Positions 18,468 to 25,746 of a stretch of DNA of 64,000 bases are shown here, piece after piece. The stretch is from the NCBI RefSeq assembly GCF_014651995.1, contig NZ_BMXY01000002.1, positions 1 to 64,000 of the forward strand, read 5' to 3'. Both the position numbers and the translations under genes were made by a program. This DNA comes from Cognatilysobacter xinjiangensis. GTDB taxonomy: Bacteria; Pseudomonadota; Gammaproteobacteria; Xanthomonadales; Xanthomonadaceae. The notes beneath the pieces were generated by a model. The model did no database searches. It saw only the letters and a list, made by a program, of their open reading frames with translations, and had not been told where the DNA came from. Numbering within the stretch: position 1 is the stretch's first letter; each line of letters begins with the position of its first letter.

Positions 18468-19567
18468 GCAACACCTTCGCCGACCTCGCTGAACTTGCGC
18501 GGCATTTACGCGTTCAGCTCGACACGAAAAAGTTCGTGCTGCTCTATGCCTACAACGGCACGGGCAAGACGCGCCTGTCCACGGCGTTCAAGAACATCGG
18601 CAAGACGGTGGGCGCCGACGGCGAGGTGACCGCGCGTGACACGTTGTACTTCAACGCCTTCACCGAGGACTTGTTCCAGTGGGACAACGACCTCGCCAAC
18701 GACAGCCGACGCGTGTTGAAGATCAACAGCGATTCCCGCTTTTTCGCGGGCCTCGCCGAGCTGGAGATGGATAACCGAATCCGCCCGTTGCTCAACCGTT
18801 ACGCGGACTTCGACTTCCGCATCGATACCACCACATGGACGGTGAGTTTCTCGCGCAACGAGACGCGGGACGGCGTCACGACCACCGTCGACGACATCAA
18901 GGTGTCGCGTGGCGAGGAGAACATCTTCATCTGGTGCTTTTTTCTGGCCATCGTGCAGCTGGCCACGGACCCGGAGATCGAGGTTTACGACTGGGTGACG
19001 CGGATATATATCGACGATCCGATTTCGTCGCTAGATGAGCACAATGCCGTAATGGTCGCGAACCATTTAGTGCAGGTCTTGACAGCAATTGATGAAGGCC
19101 CTCCCGCGGTGGTCTCCACTCACCATCCCCTGTTCTTCAATGTGCTGTGCAACGAGTTCGGACGAAAGGCTCGCAAGTACTTCCTCAAATACGTGTCTGG
19201 GTCTGGCAGCTATGCGCTGGATGACGTGGATGGTCGCGAGTTCTTGCACCATTTGGCGACCTTGGGCGAATTGAATCAAGCCCAGAACTCTGGCGCCTTA
19301 TATACCCATCACTTCAATATGCTTCGTCGCGTGATGGAGCAGACTGCCAACTTCTTCGGCTTGGAAAGCTGGAAGGACTGCATAAAGCCAGAGGCAGACG
19401 ATCCGCAGAAAACGCTGTACGAACGGATCATCAACCTGATGAGTCACGGCGACTACTCGCTGTTTGAACCGAGAGAGATGATGGAAGAGAACAAGAATTT
19501 GTTTCGGAGGATCTTCCATCAGTTCAAGGTGACCCATCCGTTCAATCCCGATCGGATCAAGGGTTAA
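18464..19567 (+). CDS. ABC-type ATPase with HEPN-like C-terminus, PrrC/RloC-like candidate anticodon nuclease
   Basis: A 367-residue protein. The ATPase has Walker A NGTGKT (31-36), an ABC-like signature VSRGEE (147-152), Walker B plus D-loop IYIDDPISSLD (181-191) and the H-loop STHHP (218-222). The C-terminal 90 residues contain R288-x3-E292 and R321-x6-H328 in RIINLMSH. From memory, the E. coli anticodon nuclease PrrC (396 residues, encoded inside a type I locus) has a catalytic R-x3-E and a His about 36 residues on; here the R288 to H328 spacing is 40. The inference is a ribonuclease toxin that guards the Hsd complex. A generic AAA_13-type ATPase is the alternative. The gene's 3' half is less GC-rich than its neighbours. 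Confidence 0.7.
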   Translation: MSNTFADLAELARHLRVQLDTKKFVLLYAYNGTGKTRLSTAFKNIGKTVGADGEVTARDTLYFNAFTEDLFQWDNDLANDSRRVLKINSDSRFFAGLAELEMDNRIRPLLNRYADFDFRIDTTTWTVSFSRNETRDGVTTTVDDIKVSRGEENIFIWCFFLAIVQLATDPEIEVYDWVTRIYIDDPISSLDEHNAVMVANHLVQVLTAIDEGPPAVVSTHHPLFFNVLCNEFGRKARKYFLKYVSGSGSYALDDVDGREFLHHLATLGELNQAQNSGALYTHHFNMLRRVMEQTANFFGLESWKDCIKPEADDPQKTLYERIINLMSHGDYSLFEPREMMEENKNLFRRIFHQFKVTHPFNPDRIKG

Positions 19568-19589
19568 TCAAAATTATTAGAAGCTCGCA

Positions 19590-21209
19590 ATGACCGAAAA
19601 CGACCAGAAACAACTCGGCAAGACCCTGTGGGCCATCGCCGACCAGCTGCGCGGCGCGATGAACGCGGACGACTTCCGCGACTACATGCTGTCCTTCCTG
19701 TTCCTGCGCTACCTGTCCGACAACTACGAGGCCGCGGCGAAGCGCGAACTTGGCTCCGACTATCCGGATGCCAGTGCCATCGGCAACGGCGGCAAGACGC
19801 CGCTGTCGGTGTGGTATGCGCAGAACCCTGGTGACGTCGCGCAATTCGAGCAGCAGATGCGGCGCAAGGCGCATTACGTCATCAAACCCGAGCATCTGTG
19901 GAACCACATCGTCCATCTGGCGAAGTCGCAAAGCGGCGAACTGCTGAAGACGCTGGATGAAGGCTTTCGTTTCATCGAGGAAAAGTCCTTCGAGAGCAAC
20001 TTCCAGGGGCTGTTTTCGGAGATCAACCTCTACTCAGAAAAGCTCGGCAAGCGCCAGACGGACAAGAACGACAAGCTGTGCGCGATCATCAGCAAGATCG
20101 CGGATGGTCTGGCCGAGTTCTCGACGGATACCGATACGCTGGGCGACGCCTACGAATACCTGATCGGCCAGTTCGCCGCCGGCAGCGGCAAGAAGGCCGG
20201 CGAGTTCTACACCCCGCAGCGCATCTCCGGCATTCTCTCGGCCATTGTCACGCTGGACAGCCAGGAACCGTCATCCGGCCCGCGCCGGTCACTGGGCAGC
20301 GTGCTGGACTTCGCCTGCGGCTCCGGCTCGCTGCTGCTCAACGTGCGGCATCGCATGAAGGACGCGGGCGGGCAGATCGGCCGCATCGTGGGGCAGGAAT
20401 CGAACATCACCACCTACAACCTGGCGCGCATGAACATGCTGCTGCACGGGGTGAAGGACACCGAGTTCGAGATTCACCACGGCGATACCCTGGCCAATGA
20501 CTGGGACTGGCTGCGCGAGACCAACCCGGCCAGGAAGCCCGCTTTCGACGCGGTGGTGGCCAACCCGCCTTTCAGCTACCGCTGGGAGCCGAAAGAGGCG
20601 ACGAAGGACGACCCGCGCTTTGCCAACCACGGCGTGGCGCCCAGGAGCGCCGCCGACTTCGCCTTCCTGCTGCATGGCCTGCACTACCTGAAGGACGACG
20701 GCGTGATGGCCATCATCCTGCCGCACGGGGTTCTGTTCCGCGGCGGCAAGGAGGCGGACATTCGCAGGAAGCTCCTCACCGACGGCCACATCGACACCGT
20801 GATCGGCCTGCCGGCGAACCTGTTCTACTCCACCGGCATCCCGGTGTGCATCCTGGTGCTGAAGAAGTGCAAGAAGCCCGACGATGTGCTGGTGATCAAC
20901 GCTGCCGAGCATTTCACGAAGGGCAAGCGGCAGAACCACCTGTCCGATGCGGATATCGATCGCATCATCGGCACGTATCGCGACCGCGCCGAGCGCGAGC
21001 GCTTTTCACGCCGCGTGTCGATGCAGGAGATCATCGCCAACGACTACAACCTCAACATCTCGCGTTACGTCAGCACCGCCGTGACGGAGCCGGACATCGA
21101 TCTGCTCGGCGTGCATGGCGAGCTGGTGGAGATCGAGCGGCAGCTTAGCGAGGCTAGGTCACGGCATAACGCGTTTCTGAAGGAACTGGGGCTGCCGGAG
21201 TTGCCGTGA
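19590..21209 (+). CDS. hsdM: type I restriction enzyme, M subunit (N6-adenine methyltransferase)
   Basis: A 539-residue modification subunit. An N-terminal helical domain (about 1-160) is followed by an adenine-N6 methyltransferase with the SAM motif DFACGSGSLLLN near residue 240 and the catalytic NPPF near residue 325. With HsdS it methylates the recognition site; with HsdR it forms the restriction complex. It is the last gene of the operon, 22 nt after the ATPase gene, which is unusual because hsdM normally precedes hsdS. The leader before the ATG has only a weak ribosome-binding site (AGAAG). Confidence 0.96.
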   Translation: MTENDQKQLGKTLWAIADQLRGAMNADDFRDYMLSFLFLRYLSDNYEAAAKRELGSDYPDASAIGNGGKTPLSVWYAQNPGDVAQFEQQMRRKAHYVIKPEHLWNHIVHLAKSQSGELLKTLDEGFRFIEEKSFESNFQGLFSEINLYSEKLGKRQTDKNDKLCAIISKIADGLAEFSTDTDTLGDAYEYLIGQFAAGSGKKAGEFYTPQRISGILSAIVTLDSQEPSSGPRRSLGSVLDFACGSGSLLLNVRHRMKDAGGQIGRIVGQESNITTYNLARMNMLLHGVKDTEFEIHHGDTLANDWDWLRETNPARKPAFDAVVANPPFSYRWEPKEATKDDPRFANHGVAPRSAADFAFLLHGLHYLKDDGVMAIILPHGVLFRGGKEADIRRKLLTDGHIDTVIGLPANLFYSTGIPVCILVLKKCKKPDDVLVINAAEHFTKGKRQNHLSDADIDRIIGTYRDRAERERFSRRVSMQEIIANDYNLNISRYVSTAVTEPDIDLLGVHGELVEIERQLSEARSRHNAFLKELGLPELP

Positions 21210-21246
21210 TCGCCGTCGAGGACGCCTCCGGCCTGGCGCGTCAACA

Positions 21247-21280
21247 ACACGGGTCAGAGACGAGTCTTCGAGTCCCCGTG
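21247..21280 (+). repeat. diverged copy of a GGGTCAGAG...CCCCGTG element (left)
   Basis: An ACGGGTCAGAGACGAG...GTCCCCGTG sequence resembles the better-preserved copy at 21478-21509 in the same orientation. The two bracket repeat block A. From memory, GGGGTCAGAGTCG-type sequences often lie near REP-associated Y1 (RAYT) transposase genes; none is present here. Confidence 0.45.
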
Positions 21281-21298
21281 ATCCGAATTCAACCGTCT

Positions 21299-21475
21299 GG
21301 CTTCGAACGCGACACGCCGGGCTCGAAGCCCCATCGCCGAAGTTCGCAGCTGCAATAGCCGAGCTCTGAGCTCCGCACGCCGGGCTCTGAGCTCCATTGC
21401 CCGAGCCTCGACGCTCCGGACGCCGAGCTCTAAGCTCCATCACCCGAGCCCGAAGCTCCACGCACCGAGCTCCAA
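21299..21475. repeat. 21-bp degenerate tandem repeat, block A (about 8 units)
   Basis: About eight units of 21-22 bp start at 21299, 21320, 21341, 21363, 21384, 21405, 21427 and 21448. The typical unit is GCTCTGAGCTCCATcACCCGA, with internal inverted repeats such as GAGCTC and GGGCTCGAAGCCC. Since 21 is a multiple of 3, all frames stay open and read as 7-residue repeats, but no start or conserved protein is recognisable. The units share the layout [G/A]GGCTCGAAGCC[C/T]CATC with block B. Confidence 0.8.
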
Positions 21476-21477
21476 GT

Positions 21478-21509
21478 GAAAACAGGGGTCAGAGTCGTAT
21501 TTCCCCGTG
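21478..21509 (+). repeat. GGGGTCAGAGTCG...CCCCGTG element (right)
   Basis: ACAGGGGTCAGAGTCGTATT followed by TCCCCGTG. This is the clearer of two same-strand copies flanking repeat block A (left copy 21247-21280). It resembles sequences remembered from the neighbourhood of RAYT/Y1 transposase genes; the assignment is by pattern only. Confidence 0.5.
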
Positions 21510-21574
21510 CCGTGACATCCGGCGACCCCCCGAATCTCCGAGCGGCAGGCACGGTGCTCCGGCGTTGAGGGTTT

Positions 21575-21852
21575 GAGCCTGCCCGCCGAGGCTCCAGAGC
21601 CTCACCCGTGAGCCTCGAAGCCTCATCGATGAGGCCCTGGAGCCTCATGCGGCAGGCTCCAAGCCTCATCCACTAGGCTCGAAGCCTCACGCATGAGGCT
21701 CGAAGCGTCGTCGGGTAGGCGAAAAGCCTCATGCACCAGGCTCGAAGCCTCATCGATGAGGCTCCGGAGCCTCACGCGGCAGGCAAAAAGCCTCGTGCAT
21801 GAAGCAAAAAGCCCGGCGGGCGAGGCTTCGGGCCTCATCCGCCGGGCCTGAT
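21575..21852. repeat. 21-bp palindromic tandem repeat, block B (about 13 units)
   Basis: Thirteen units of 21-22 bp start at 21575, 21597, 21619, 21641, 21662, 21683, 21704, 21725, 21746, 21768, 21789, 21810 and 21831. The typical unit is AGCCTCATnnnnnAGGCTCGA. Each is an imperfect inverted repeat; two contain the perfect 16-bp palindrome GCCTCATCGATGAGGC (21620-21635 and 21747-21762). The variable 4-6 bases lie in the centre of each hairpin. The last units merge with the terminator at 21806-21847. It is not a CRISPR array: units are contiguous and have no spacers of constant length. Confidence 0.85.
21806..21847 (-). terminator. rho-independent terminator of the minus-strand effector operon
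   Basis: On the minus strand a 9-bp stem GCCCGGCGG / CCGCCGGGC encloses a second hairpin (GAGGC-TTCGG-GCCTC) and is followed by TTTTTGC. It closes the minus-strand unit that includes the XVIPCD effector and the downstream gene fragment. A related terminator (23556-23600) follows the intact copy of that gene, so terminator and gene end were duplicated together. Confidence 0.8.
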
Positions 21853-21887
21853 AGCCATCACCGCCTGAAGCTCGGGCGGTGCGGCCG

Positions 21888-21990
21888 TCACTCCGCCAGC
21901 GCGGGCGCCTTCCGGCGCCCCTGCTTCTCCAAGCGCGCCGACAGCTCGCGGCGGGCGGTCTTCAGCGCTTCGCCATTGCCGGCCGCCTTC
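21888..21990 (-). pseudogene. 3'-end fragment duplicated from the 23643-24110 gene
   Basis: The last 33 or so codons of the gene at 23643-24110 recur here with few changes (shared residues include EALKTARRELSAR and EKQGRRK-PALAE) and end in the same TGA. The similarity starts abruptly near 21990 and there is no start codon, so this is a dead fragment. It and the intact gene flank the effector/immunity pair at 22035-23473 as direct repeats, a sign of recombinational insertion or a duplication later invaded by the pair. Confidence 0.75.
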
Positions 21991-22034
21991 CGCACGCGCC
22001 GGGGGCCTGCGGGTCGACCGGGCTGTGGCCTCTC

Positions 22035-23048
22035 CTATGTCCGGACCAGCCGGTGCGTGTCCTGCTGCGGGGTCGTATGGACCTGGGCCATCGCGTCGGC
22101 TGTTCGCGCGTGCACGGCGGGCTCCTTTGCCAGCGCGATCGTGTCGTTCGACGGCAGCGACATGGCGTCGGCGCTGCGCATATGGGCGATGCGGTTGCCG
22201 GCGTCGTGCAGGCCGCCCTGCACCACGAAGATGTTCTCGCCGGCACGCAACCGGTCGGTCTGGACGCCGAGCACCACGTGGTCCACGCGGTCCAGCCCGT
22301 TCTGGCGGGCCAGCGCGGCGAGGTGGTGGGCCACGCGGTCGGTGGTTTCGTCGGGGCTGCGGCCCAGCTGTGCGTCCAGCCGCGCCACGGCGGCATGCGT
22401 CTGGTCCAGCAGGCCCGCGTGCTTGTCGGGCAGCGGCGACAGCGGCAGCCCGCCGTTGGGCAGCGGCACGTAGCGGTCGCCTTCGTGCCGGGCCGGTGCG
22501 TCGAGCACGGGGTAGCGCGTGTTCCGCAGTGCCTCGATGCGCGCGGGCGAGGTCATGCGGTTCTCGATGCCGGGCTCGATGACGCCCGGGAAGTCGCGCA
22601 CCGCCACGCCCATCACCTCGCCGAGCGTGCGATAGGCCGAGTTGCTGTTGACCGTGCTGCCGTCCAGGCGGAAGCCGTAGTTCGGGTAGTCGAGGTCGAG
22701 CGCGTTCAACGGCGCCTTGGCGGCGGCGGCGGCTTCCCATCGCGACAGCACCTCGTCCTTCGGGCCGACCAGCACGTCGCGATGCTGCTGGCCCTCCTTG
22801 ATGTAGGAGGTGCGGCTGGCCGTGTCGCCCGAGAGCGCGGCGACGGCGGGGTCGTGCGCGAAGTGCCAGACACGCAGCGAGTGGCGCTTCTCATCCGTGC
22901 CGATCGGCACCGCTTCGCCGCTGCGGCGGTCGGTGGCGAGGCCGTGCAGTTCGGCGAGCGCGGTGCCGCGCTCGTCGCGCAGCACCCAGAAGTCGTGGCT
23001 CGCCACGCCGCCGATGTCGAGCGAGCGGGCTTCGATGGTGTAGGGCAT
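22035..23048 (-). CDS. putative X-T4SS antibacterial effector with C-terminal XVIPCD domain
   Basis: A 337-residue protein whose C-terminal part (about 210-325) matches the XVIPCD signal recognised by the VirD4 coupling protein of Xanthomonadales T4SS: LLDQTHAAVARLDAQLGR, then GLDRVDHVVLG, then FVVQGGLHDAGNRIAHMRSA. The N-terminal 200 residues should be the toxin; they contain YGFRLDGSTVNSNSAYRTLG and PGVIEPGIENRM, an NSNS motif reminiscent of papain-like amidase toxins, but no family is certain. The upstream lipoprotein gene ends 11 nt before it and is the likely immunity partner. The start at 23048 is preferred; longer ORFs overlap the lipoprotein gene. Confidence 0.8.
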   Translation of the reverse strand: MPYTIEARSLDIGGVASHDFWVLRDERGTALAELHGLATDRRSGEAVPIGTDEKRHSLRVWHFAHDPAVAALSGDTASRTSYIKEGQQHRDVLVGPKDEVLSRWEAAAAAKAPLNALDLDYPNYGFRLDGSTVNSNSAYRTLGEVMGVAVRDFPGVIEPGIENRMTSPARIEALRNTRYPVLDAPARHEGDRYVPLPNGGLPLSPLPDKHAGLLDQTHAAVARLDAQLGRSPDETTDRVAHHLAALARQNGLDRVDHVVLGVQTDRLRAGENIFVVQGGLHDAGNRIAHMRSADAMSLPSNDTIALAKEPAVHARTADAMAQVHTTPQQDTHRLVRT

Positions 23049-23059
23049 GGGACGTCCTG

Positions 23060-23473
23060 TCAGCGGATCGGCGCGATCCGCGCCGTGCAGGCATCGAGCC
23101 TGGAACGGAAGCTCGACAGCGCGGGCGCGGCGCCCAGATCGGTGAAGTAGGGGCCGGCGGCGCGCACGTTCAGTGCCGCGATGGGTTCGGCACCGCGCCG
23201 GACCAATCGCACGCGATAGCCCATGACGTTGTCTTCGTCGAAGGTGCCGGTCTCGAACACGCCGCCGTCGGCCACCTGACGCCGATCGATGCGCAGGTTC
23301 CACTGCTCATCGGTGCGGTGAAGCTCGCGGACGGCGGCGTCCGCGCAGTCGAACAAGGCAGCGGTCGATACGTTCGCCGGGACGGCCACCGTCGCCGTCT
23401 CTTCCGGAACGCAGCCGCTCGCGGCCACGCAGGCGAGCAATACCGCGGCGCATCGCACTAGGTTCCTGACCAT
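23060..23473 (-). CDS. putative lipoprotein, candidate immunity protein (X-Tfi)
   Basis: A 137-residue protein with a lipoprotein signal (hydrophobic AAVLLACVAASGC, lipobox ASGC), so it is probably anchored in the periplasm. The rest has no recognised domain; two Cys (in LFDCAD and LDACTA) could pair. It lies 11 nt upstream of the XVIPCD effector in the same orientation, the usual immunity-then-effector layout in Xanthomonadales. The ATG at 23473 has AGGGA five bases upstream; an in-frame ATG at 23479 is possible. Effector neutralisation is inferred from context only. Confidence 0.7.
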   Translation of the reverse strand: MVRNLVRCAAVLLACVAASGCVPEETATVAVPANVSTAALFDCADAAVRELHRTDEQWNLRIDRRQVADGGVFETGTFDEDNVMGYRVRLVRRGAEPIAALNVRAAGPYFTDLGAAPALSSFRSRLDACTARIAPIR

Positions 23474-23555
23474 CGTCATCCCTGATCCGTGCAGTCGCGA
23501 CGAGCTTAGGCATTGGCCGCCGCGGGGTAAACGCCATGCATGCCGTGGCGGTGCA

Positions 23556-23600
23556 CGAAAAAGCCCCGCGGATGGGGCGTGCGGCCTCGTCCGCGGGGCT
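23556..23600 (-). terminator. rho-independent terminator after the 23643-24110 gene
   Basis: An 11-bp stem AGCCCCGCGGA / TCCGCGGGGCT is followed on the minus strand by TTTTTCG. It lies 42 nt after the stop of the unknown gene at 23643-24110. Its architecture resembles the terminator at 21806-21847. Confidence 0.8.
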
Positions 23601-23642
23601 CGGTACATCAATGCCACCAGTTCCATCCGGAAGCGCGGCCGG

Positions 23643-24110
23643 TCACTCCGCCAGCGCGGGCTCCTTCCGGCGCCCCTGCTTCTCGAAGCGCGCCGACAGC
23701 TCGCGGCGGGCGGTCTTCAGGGCCTCGCCCTTGCCGGCCACCTTGAGCAGGGCATAGCCCTCCAGCGCCACGCCCATGATGTCGCTGCCCAGCGCCAGCT
23801 CGGTGTCGTCGCCGCGCTCGGCCAGCTGGCGCAGCTTCTCCAGCCGCGGGCGCAGCGCGTCGAGGGCGGCGAGGTCGGCCTGCGCCTCCTCCAGCCCCAG
23901 GCCCGGCGGCACCACCTGCGGGTTGTTGGCCAGCAGCCGCAGCGACTGCCGGCAGAAGGCCTCCGACTTGTCGCCCATCTTGTAGAGGTCGCGCCGCTGC
24001 TGCGCGCTCAGCGCCACGCCGCGGCCCAGCAGCGTCTCGATGGTGGCGAGCGCACCGTCGAGCGCGGCCAGGTCGTCGGCGGTGAGGTTCAGGGATACGA
24101 GGTTCTGCAT
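23643..24110 (-). CDS. conserved hypothetical protein, helical
   Basis: A 155-residue soluble, Leu/Ala-rich, mostly helical protein (MQNLVSLNLTADDLAALDGA at the start, LEKLRQLAERGDD in the middle). It has no signal peptide or membrane segment and no enzyme motif I recognise. The ATG at 24110 is chosen because longer ORFs add low-complexity sequence. Its 3' end is duplicated at 21888-21990. It has its own terminator and may be a stable resident next to which effector cassettes have inserted. Confidence 0.65.
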   Translation of the reverse strand: MQNLVSLNLTADDLAALDGALATIETLLGRGVALSAQQRRDLYKMGDKSEAFCRQSLRLLANNPQVVPPGLGLEEAQADLAALDALRPRLEKLRQLAERGDDTELALGSDIMGVALEGYALLKVAGKGEALKTARRELSARFEKQGRRKEPALAE

Positions 24111-24318
24111 CGCAATGCTCCTTGCTTTCCGTTTGCGGTCCGGGAATGGCCGGACGTCCATGCGCCACCGCGTTCCGTGCGGGGTAGTGCCGCCGCCCGG
24201 GGGCGGTGGAGCGGGGTGAGTTTCACATCGAACGAGGAGGGCGCGCCAGCGGCTCGAACGCTCGGTCGACCGGGCCCGGCCGTCGCGGCACACTCGGGGC
24301 GTCACCGGGGAGGGCGAC

Positions 24319-24990
24319 ATGGGCAAGCCGTACTACCTGATCGATTTCGAGAACGTGCGGCCTGCACTCGACCGCCTGCCGCCGGGGCAGTGCCACGTCT
24401 TGGTTTTCACGGGCGAGACGACCAAGCGCATCGACGTCGACCTTGCATTCGCCCTGCCTCGCTTCGGCGCGGACATTCAACGTGTTGCGATCAGCGGCAC
24501 AGGCTCAAATGCGCTCGATTTCCACATCGCGTTCTACATCGGCCACATCGCTGCACGCGAGCCGGGCGCGTCGTTCGTCATCGTCTCGAAGGACACCGGC
24601 TTCGATCCGCTGATCCGGCACCTGAAGGACAAGGGCATCGCATGCAGGCGCATCGCCGACATTCCTGCGGCGGCCGGCACTGCGCCCGCGACCAAGGCGC
24701 CGCCGGTGGCGAAGAAGTCGAAGGCCATGACGGTGGTGGTGTTGCCGGAGCCGAATGGCGCGGCGGCGGAGCCGGTCAATGCACTTGCGGACGAACGTGC
24801 ATCGAAGATCGTGCGGTGCCTCAAGAAGGCCAAACGCCCAACGAAGACATCGACGCTGGCCACGTTCATTGGCGCGACCTTCCAGCCTGCAAAGCTCGAT
24901 GCCGCCGCGATCAAGGCAGTGATCGCAAGCCTGCAGAAGGCCGGAAAAGTCGCGATCGCCGGTACGAAGGTCACGTACAAACTCGGCTGA
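24319..24990 (+). CDS. NYN/PIN-like domain protein
   Basis: A 223-residue protein. Residues 1-115 look like a NYN/PIN-fold RNase: YYLIDFENV with a first acidic residue (D9), then RIDVDLAFAL, and VSKDTGFDPLIRHLKDKGI, which places further Asp residues where the metal site is expected. An Ala/Lys-rich linker follows, then a C-terminal winged-helix-like segment (about 155-223, KTSTLATFIGATF and LQKAGKVAI). Such proteins are candidate RNA nucleases. A degenerate, internally deleted copy lies at 26955-27403. Function within the island is unknown. Confidence 0.72.
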   Translation: MGKPYYLIDFENVRPALDRLPPGQCHVLVFTGETTKRIDVDLAFALPRFGADIQRVAISGTGSNALDFHIAFYIGHIAAREPGASFVIVSKDTGFDPLIRHLKDKGIACRRIADIPAAAGTAPATKAPPVAKKSKAMTVVVLPEPNGAAAEPVNALADERASKIVRCLKKAKRPTKTSTLATFIGATFQPAKLDAAAIKAVIASLQKAGKVAIAGTKVTYKLG

Positions 24991-25122
24991 ATAGATAGGC
25001 TCGAGTCGAGCTGTGAGTTGCGTGAGAGAAGCCGGCTTCCACCCATCGATCGGCCCAAGCCATCGCTGCGTTAGGATTGCGATCAACGCACGGGAACGTG
25101 CCACAGGATGCGAGGGATCGCG

Positions 25123-25722
25123 ATGCGTAAGTACGGAAGCATGTGGGCGCTGCTGGCCGGCCTGACGGCCTGCGCCGCAGCGGGACCGGAGGGCGCTAAA
25201 ACGCCCGTGGCCTCGAACGCCCGCCAGCAGGCGGTGCCCGAAAGTGCGTTGCCTGCTGATCGACGCGCGGAGCATGTCTACCGCGGTGACCTCGACGGCG
25301 ATGGCGACGGCGATGCCCTGGTGGTGACAGCGCCTGCAACTGGAAATGAAGATCGCGCGCGCGGCGTCGTGCTGCTGGTGCACGAAGGCGACGACAGCTG
25401 GCGCATCGCTGCACGAAACGATCGTGCCGTTCCCTGCTCGAGCTGCGGCGGCGCCATGGGTGACCCGCTGGCGGGCGTCGACATCGTGCCGGGCGGCTTC
25501 GTGCTCCGCTTCGAGGGCGGCTCGCGCGAGCTCTGGTCCGTGGCCTACCGCTTCCGCCACGAATCCGCGCGTGCGCGATGGGTGCTCGATGCCGTCGATC
25601 GCAGGGTGCTCGACCGCGCAACGGGCGAGGCGAAGCAGGCGCACGTCGGGCCTGCCGACACCCGGCAGCTCGACTTCGCCGAGTTCGACCCCGACGACGA
25701 GGCGCTCGCGCCGATCGATTGA
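25123..25722 (+). CDS. putative lipoprotein, candidate orphan X-Tfi immunity protein
   Basis: A 199-residue lipoprotein: signal MRKYGSMWALLAGLTAC with lipobox LTAC. The mature part has DLDGDGDGDALVV, an Asp-rich calcium-loop-like stretch resembling FG-GAP/VCBS repeats, and a CSSC pair. The ATG at 25123 has GAGGGA upstream; an in-frame ATG at 25108 would put extra residues before the signal. It sits where immunity genes sit in the other two pairs, but the 47-codon ORF behind it lacks an export domain, so it looks like an immunity gene whose effector was lost. Confidence 0.62.
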   Translation: MRKYGSMWALLAGLTACAAAGPEGAKTPVASNARQQAVPESALPADRRAEHVYRGDLDGDGDGDALVVTAPATGNEDRARGVVLLVHEGDDSWRIAARNDRAVPCSSCGGAMGDPLAGVDIVPGGFVLRFEGGSRELWSVAYRFRHESARARWVLDAVDRRVLDRATGEAKQAHVGPADTRQLDFAEFDPDDEALAPID

Positions 25723-25746
25723 CCACCGGAGACAAAGGACGTCCCC

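Noticed and set aside
21400-21838. Short repeat-encoded proteins in the 21-bp arrays
   Set aside because: Frames stay open only because the unit is a multiple of three; there is no ribosome-binding site or conserved protein signature, although a repeat peptide cannot be fully excluded.
21299-21852. CRISPR array
   Set aside because: Units are contiguous at 21-22 bp, degenerate and self-complementary, with no spacers of constant length and no cas genes.
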